Assembly: GCF_036588685.1 (NCBI RefSeq)
Contig: NC_086374.1
Location: 91,568,059-91,632,058 of the forward strand
Direction of reading: 5' to 3'
DNA from: Mytilus trossulus
Lineage: Eukaryota; Mollusca; Bivalvia; Mytilida; Mytilidae
DNA: 64,000 nucleotides
The notes beneath the pieces were generated by a model. It was not told the origin of the DNA. It made no database searches and saw nothing but the letters and a program-made list of their open reading frames with translations. Both the position numbers and the translations under genes were made by a program. Positions 62,909 to 64,000 of the stretch are shown in pieces. Every line of letters begins with the position of its first letter. Position 1 is the stretch's first letter.

Positions 62909-64000
62909 GTGTCAATCTGGTCTGTAGTAACTTACCCCACCCGTCTCAGTCTACTCATCATGTGTCAATCTGGTCTGTAGTAACTTACCCCACCCGTCTC
63001 AGCCTGCTCATCATGTGTCAATCTGGTCTGTAGTAACTTACCCCACCCGTCTCAGCCTGCTCATCATGTGTCAATCTTGTCTGTAGTAACTTACCCCACC
63101 CGTCTCAGCCTGCTCATCATGTGTCAACTGGTCTGTAGTAACTTACCCCACCCGTCTCAGCCTGCTCATCATGTGTCAATCTTGTCTGTAGTAACTTACC
63201 CAACCCGTCTCAGCCTGCTCATCATGTGTCAATCTTGTCTGTAGTAACTTATCCAACCAGCCTCAGCCTGCTTATCATGTGTCAATCTTGTCTGTAGTAA
63301 CTTACCCCACCCGTCTCAGCCTGCTCATCATGTGTCAATCTGGTCTGTAGTAACTTACCCCAACCATCTCAGCCTGCTCATCATGTGTCAATCTGGTCTG
63401 TAGTAACTTACCCCACCTGTCTCAGCCTGCTCATCATGTGTCAATCTGGTCTGTAGTAACTTACCCCACCCTTCTCAGCCTGCTCATTATGTGTCAATCT
63501 TGTCTGTAGTAACTTATTCCACCCGTCTCAGCCTGCTCATCATGTGTCAATCTGGTCTGTAGTAACTTACCCCACCCGTCTCAGTCTACTCATCATGTGT
63601 CATTCTTGTCTGTAGTAACTTACCCCACCCGTCTCAGCCTGCTCATCATGTGTCAATCTTGTCTGTAGTAACTTACCCCACCCGTCTCAGCCTGCTCATC
63701 ATGTGTCAATCTGGTCTGTAGTAACTTACCCCACCCGTCTCAGCCTGCTCATCATGTGTCAATCTGGTCTGTAGTAACTTACCCAACCCGTCTCAGCCTG
63801 CTCATCATGTGTCAATCTTGTCTGTAGTAACTTATCCTACCAGCCTCAGCCTGCTCATCATGTGTCAATCTTGTCTGTAGTAACTTACCCCACCCGTCTC
63901 AGCCTGCTCATCATGTGTCAATCTTGTCTGTAGTAACTTACCCCACCCGTCTCAGCCTGCTCATCATGTGTCAATCTTGTCTGTAGTAACTTACCCCACC

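Larger units (their letters stand above)
60475..64000 (-). repeat. 53-bp minisatellite spanning an ABCC exon end and splice donor
   Basis: About 13 units at 60475-61168 and about 21 at 62880-64000 are interrupted only by the Penelope-like insertion; the array continues past the window edge. On the minus strand the unit reads TTACTACAG, then 39 bp encoding TRLTHDEQAETGG, then GTAAG. TRLTHDEQAETGG joins in phase 0 to VKWPVYKAYTKALG of the next exon (59309), exactly as in ABCC1-type proteins. The unit therefore consists of the 3' end of the preceding exon plus its 5' splice site. TTACTACAG could be further exon (LLQ) or a copied acceptor. Unit variants alternate CTTGTC/CTGGTC and ACCC(C/A)ACCCG. 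Because 53 is not divisible by three, reading through a donor soon meets a stop. Confidence 0.93.

Noticed and set aside
60475-64000. CRISPR-like array (regular 53-bp repeats)
   Set aside because: There are no unique spacers; units are directly adjacent and the unit is exon-derived. The context is eukaryotic.

Overview
The window is nuclear DNA of a bivalve mollusc, most likely a mussel of the Mytilus group. It is AT-rich and has short exons separated by long introns. It is saturated with repeats whose look I associate with mussel genomes: Penelope-like reverse transcriptase fragments, palindromic MITE-like elements and the 'CTCACCTGGCC' family. The species call rests on recognition, not on a search. 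Splice sites were placed by reading GT/AG signals together with protein similarity to well-known animal families.

Four genes are supported. (1) 406-11257, + strand: the last eight exons of VPS16, a core subunit of the HOPS/CORVET endolysosomal tethering complexes. (2) 17876-22768, - strand: a complete six-coding-exon HSC70/HSP70 gene of 654 residues, with a probable non-coding first exon near 24.7 kb, a perfect heat-shock element near 24.81 kb, and four U14 (SNORD14) snoRNA genes in its introns. (3) 28973-33858, - strand: a gamma-glutamylaminecyclotransferase (GGACT-like) gene with one first exon and two possible last exons. (4) 46388-59309, - strand: the C-terminal half of an ABCC1/MRP1-like transporter with an unusual acidic, serine-rich tail of about 220 residues.

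The most striking observation is that two unrelated genes here carry a minisatellite built from the end of one of their own exons plus the adjoining 5' splice site. In VPS16 a 60-bp unit (49 bp exon, 11 bp intron) is repeated 19 times at 1201-2349. In the ABCC gene a 53-bp unit (about 48 bp exon, 5 bp intron) is repeated at least 34 times from 60475 to the window end. Each unit carries a copy of the splice donor. In VPS16 the unit is a multiple of three and stays open for 13 units, so later donors would add 20-residue blocks in frame. In ABCC the unit is not a multiple of three, so only the 5'-most donor would be productive.

Mobile elements fill the rest. They include a gag-only LTR retrotransposon with 5-bp target duplication inside an ABCC intron (51745-54158), a 5'-truncated Penelope-like element inserted into the ABCC minisatellite (61169-62879), a piggyBac-like TTAA-flanked element (56880-58477), a tiny hAT-like hairpin with 8-bp target duplication (26471-26565), a 664-bp direct-repeat element (38391-40460), several palindromic elements, and nested insertions in the fifth VPS16 intron of the window. 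Regions 16.6-17.8, 31.5-32.5, 33.9-35.1 and 44.6-46.4 kb hold nothing I can identify.
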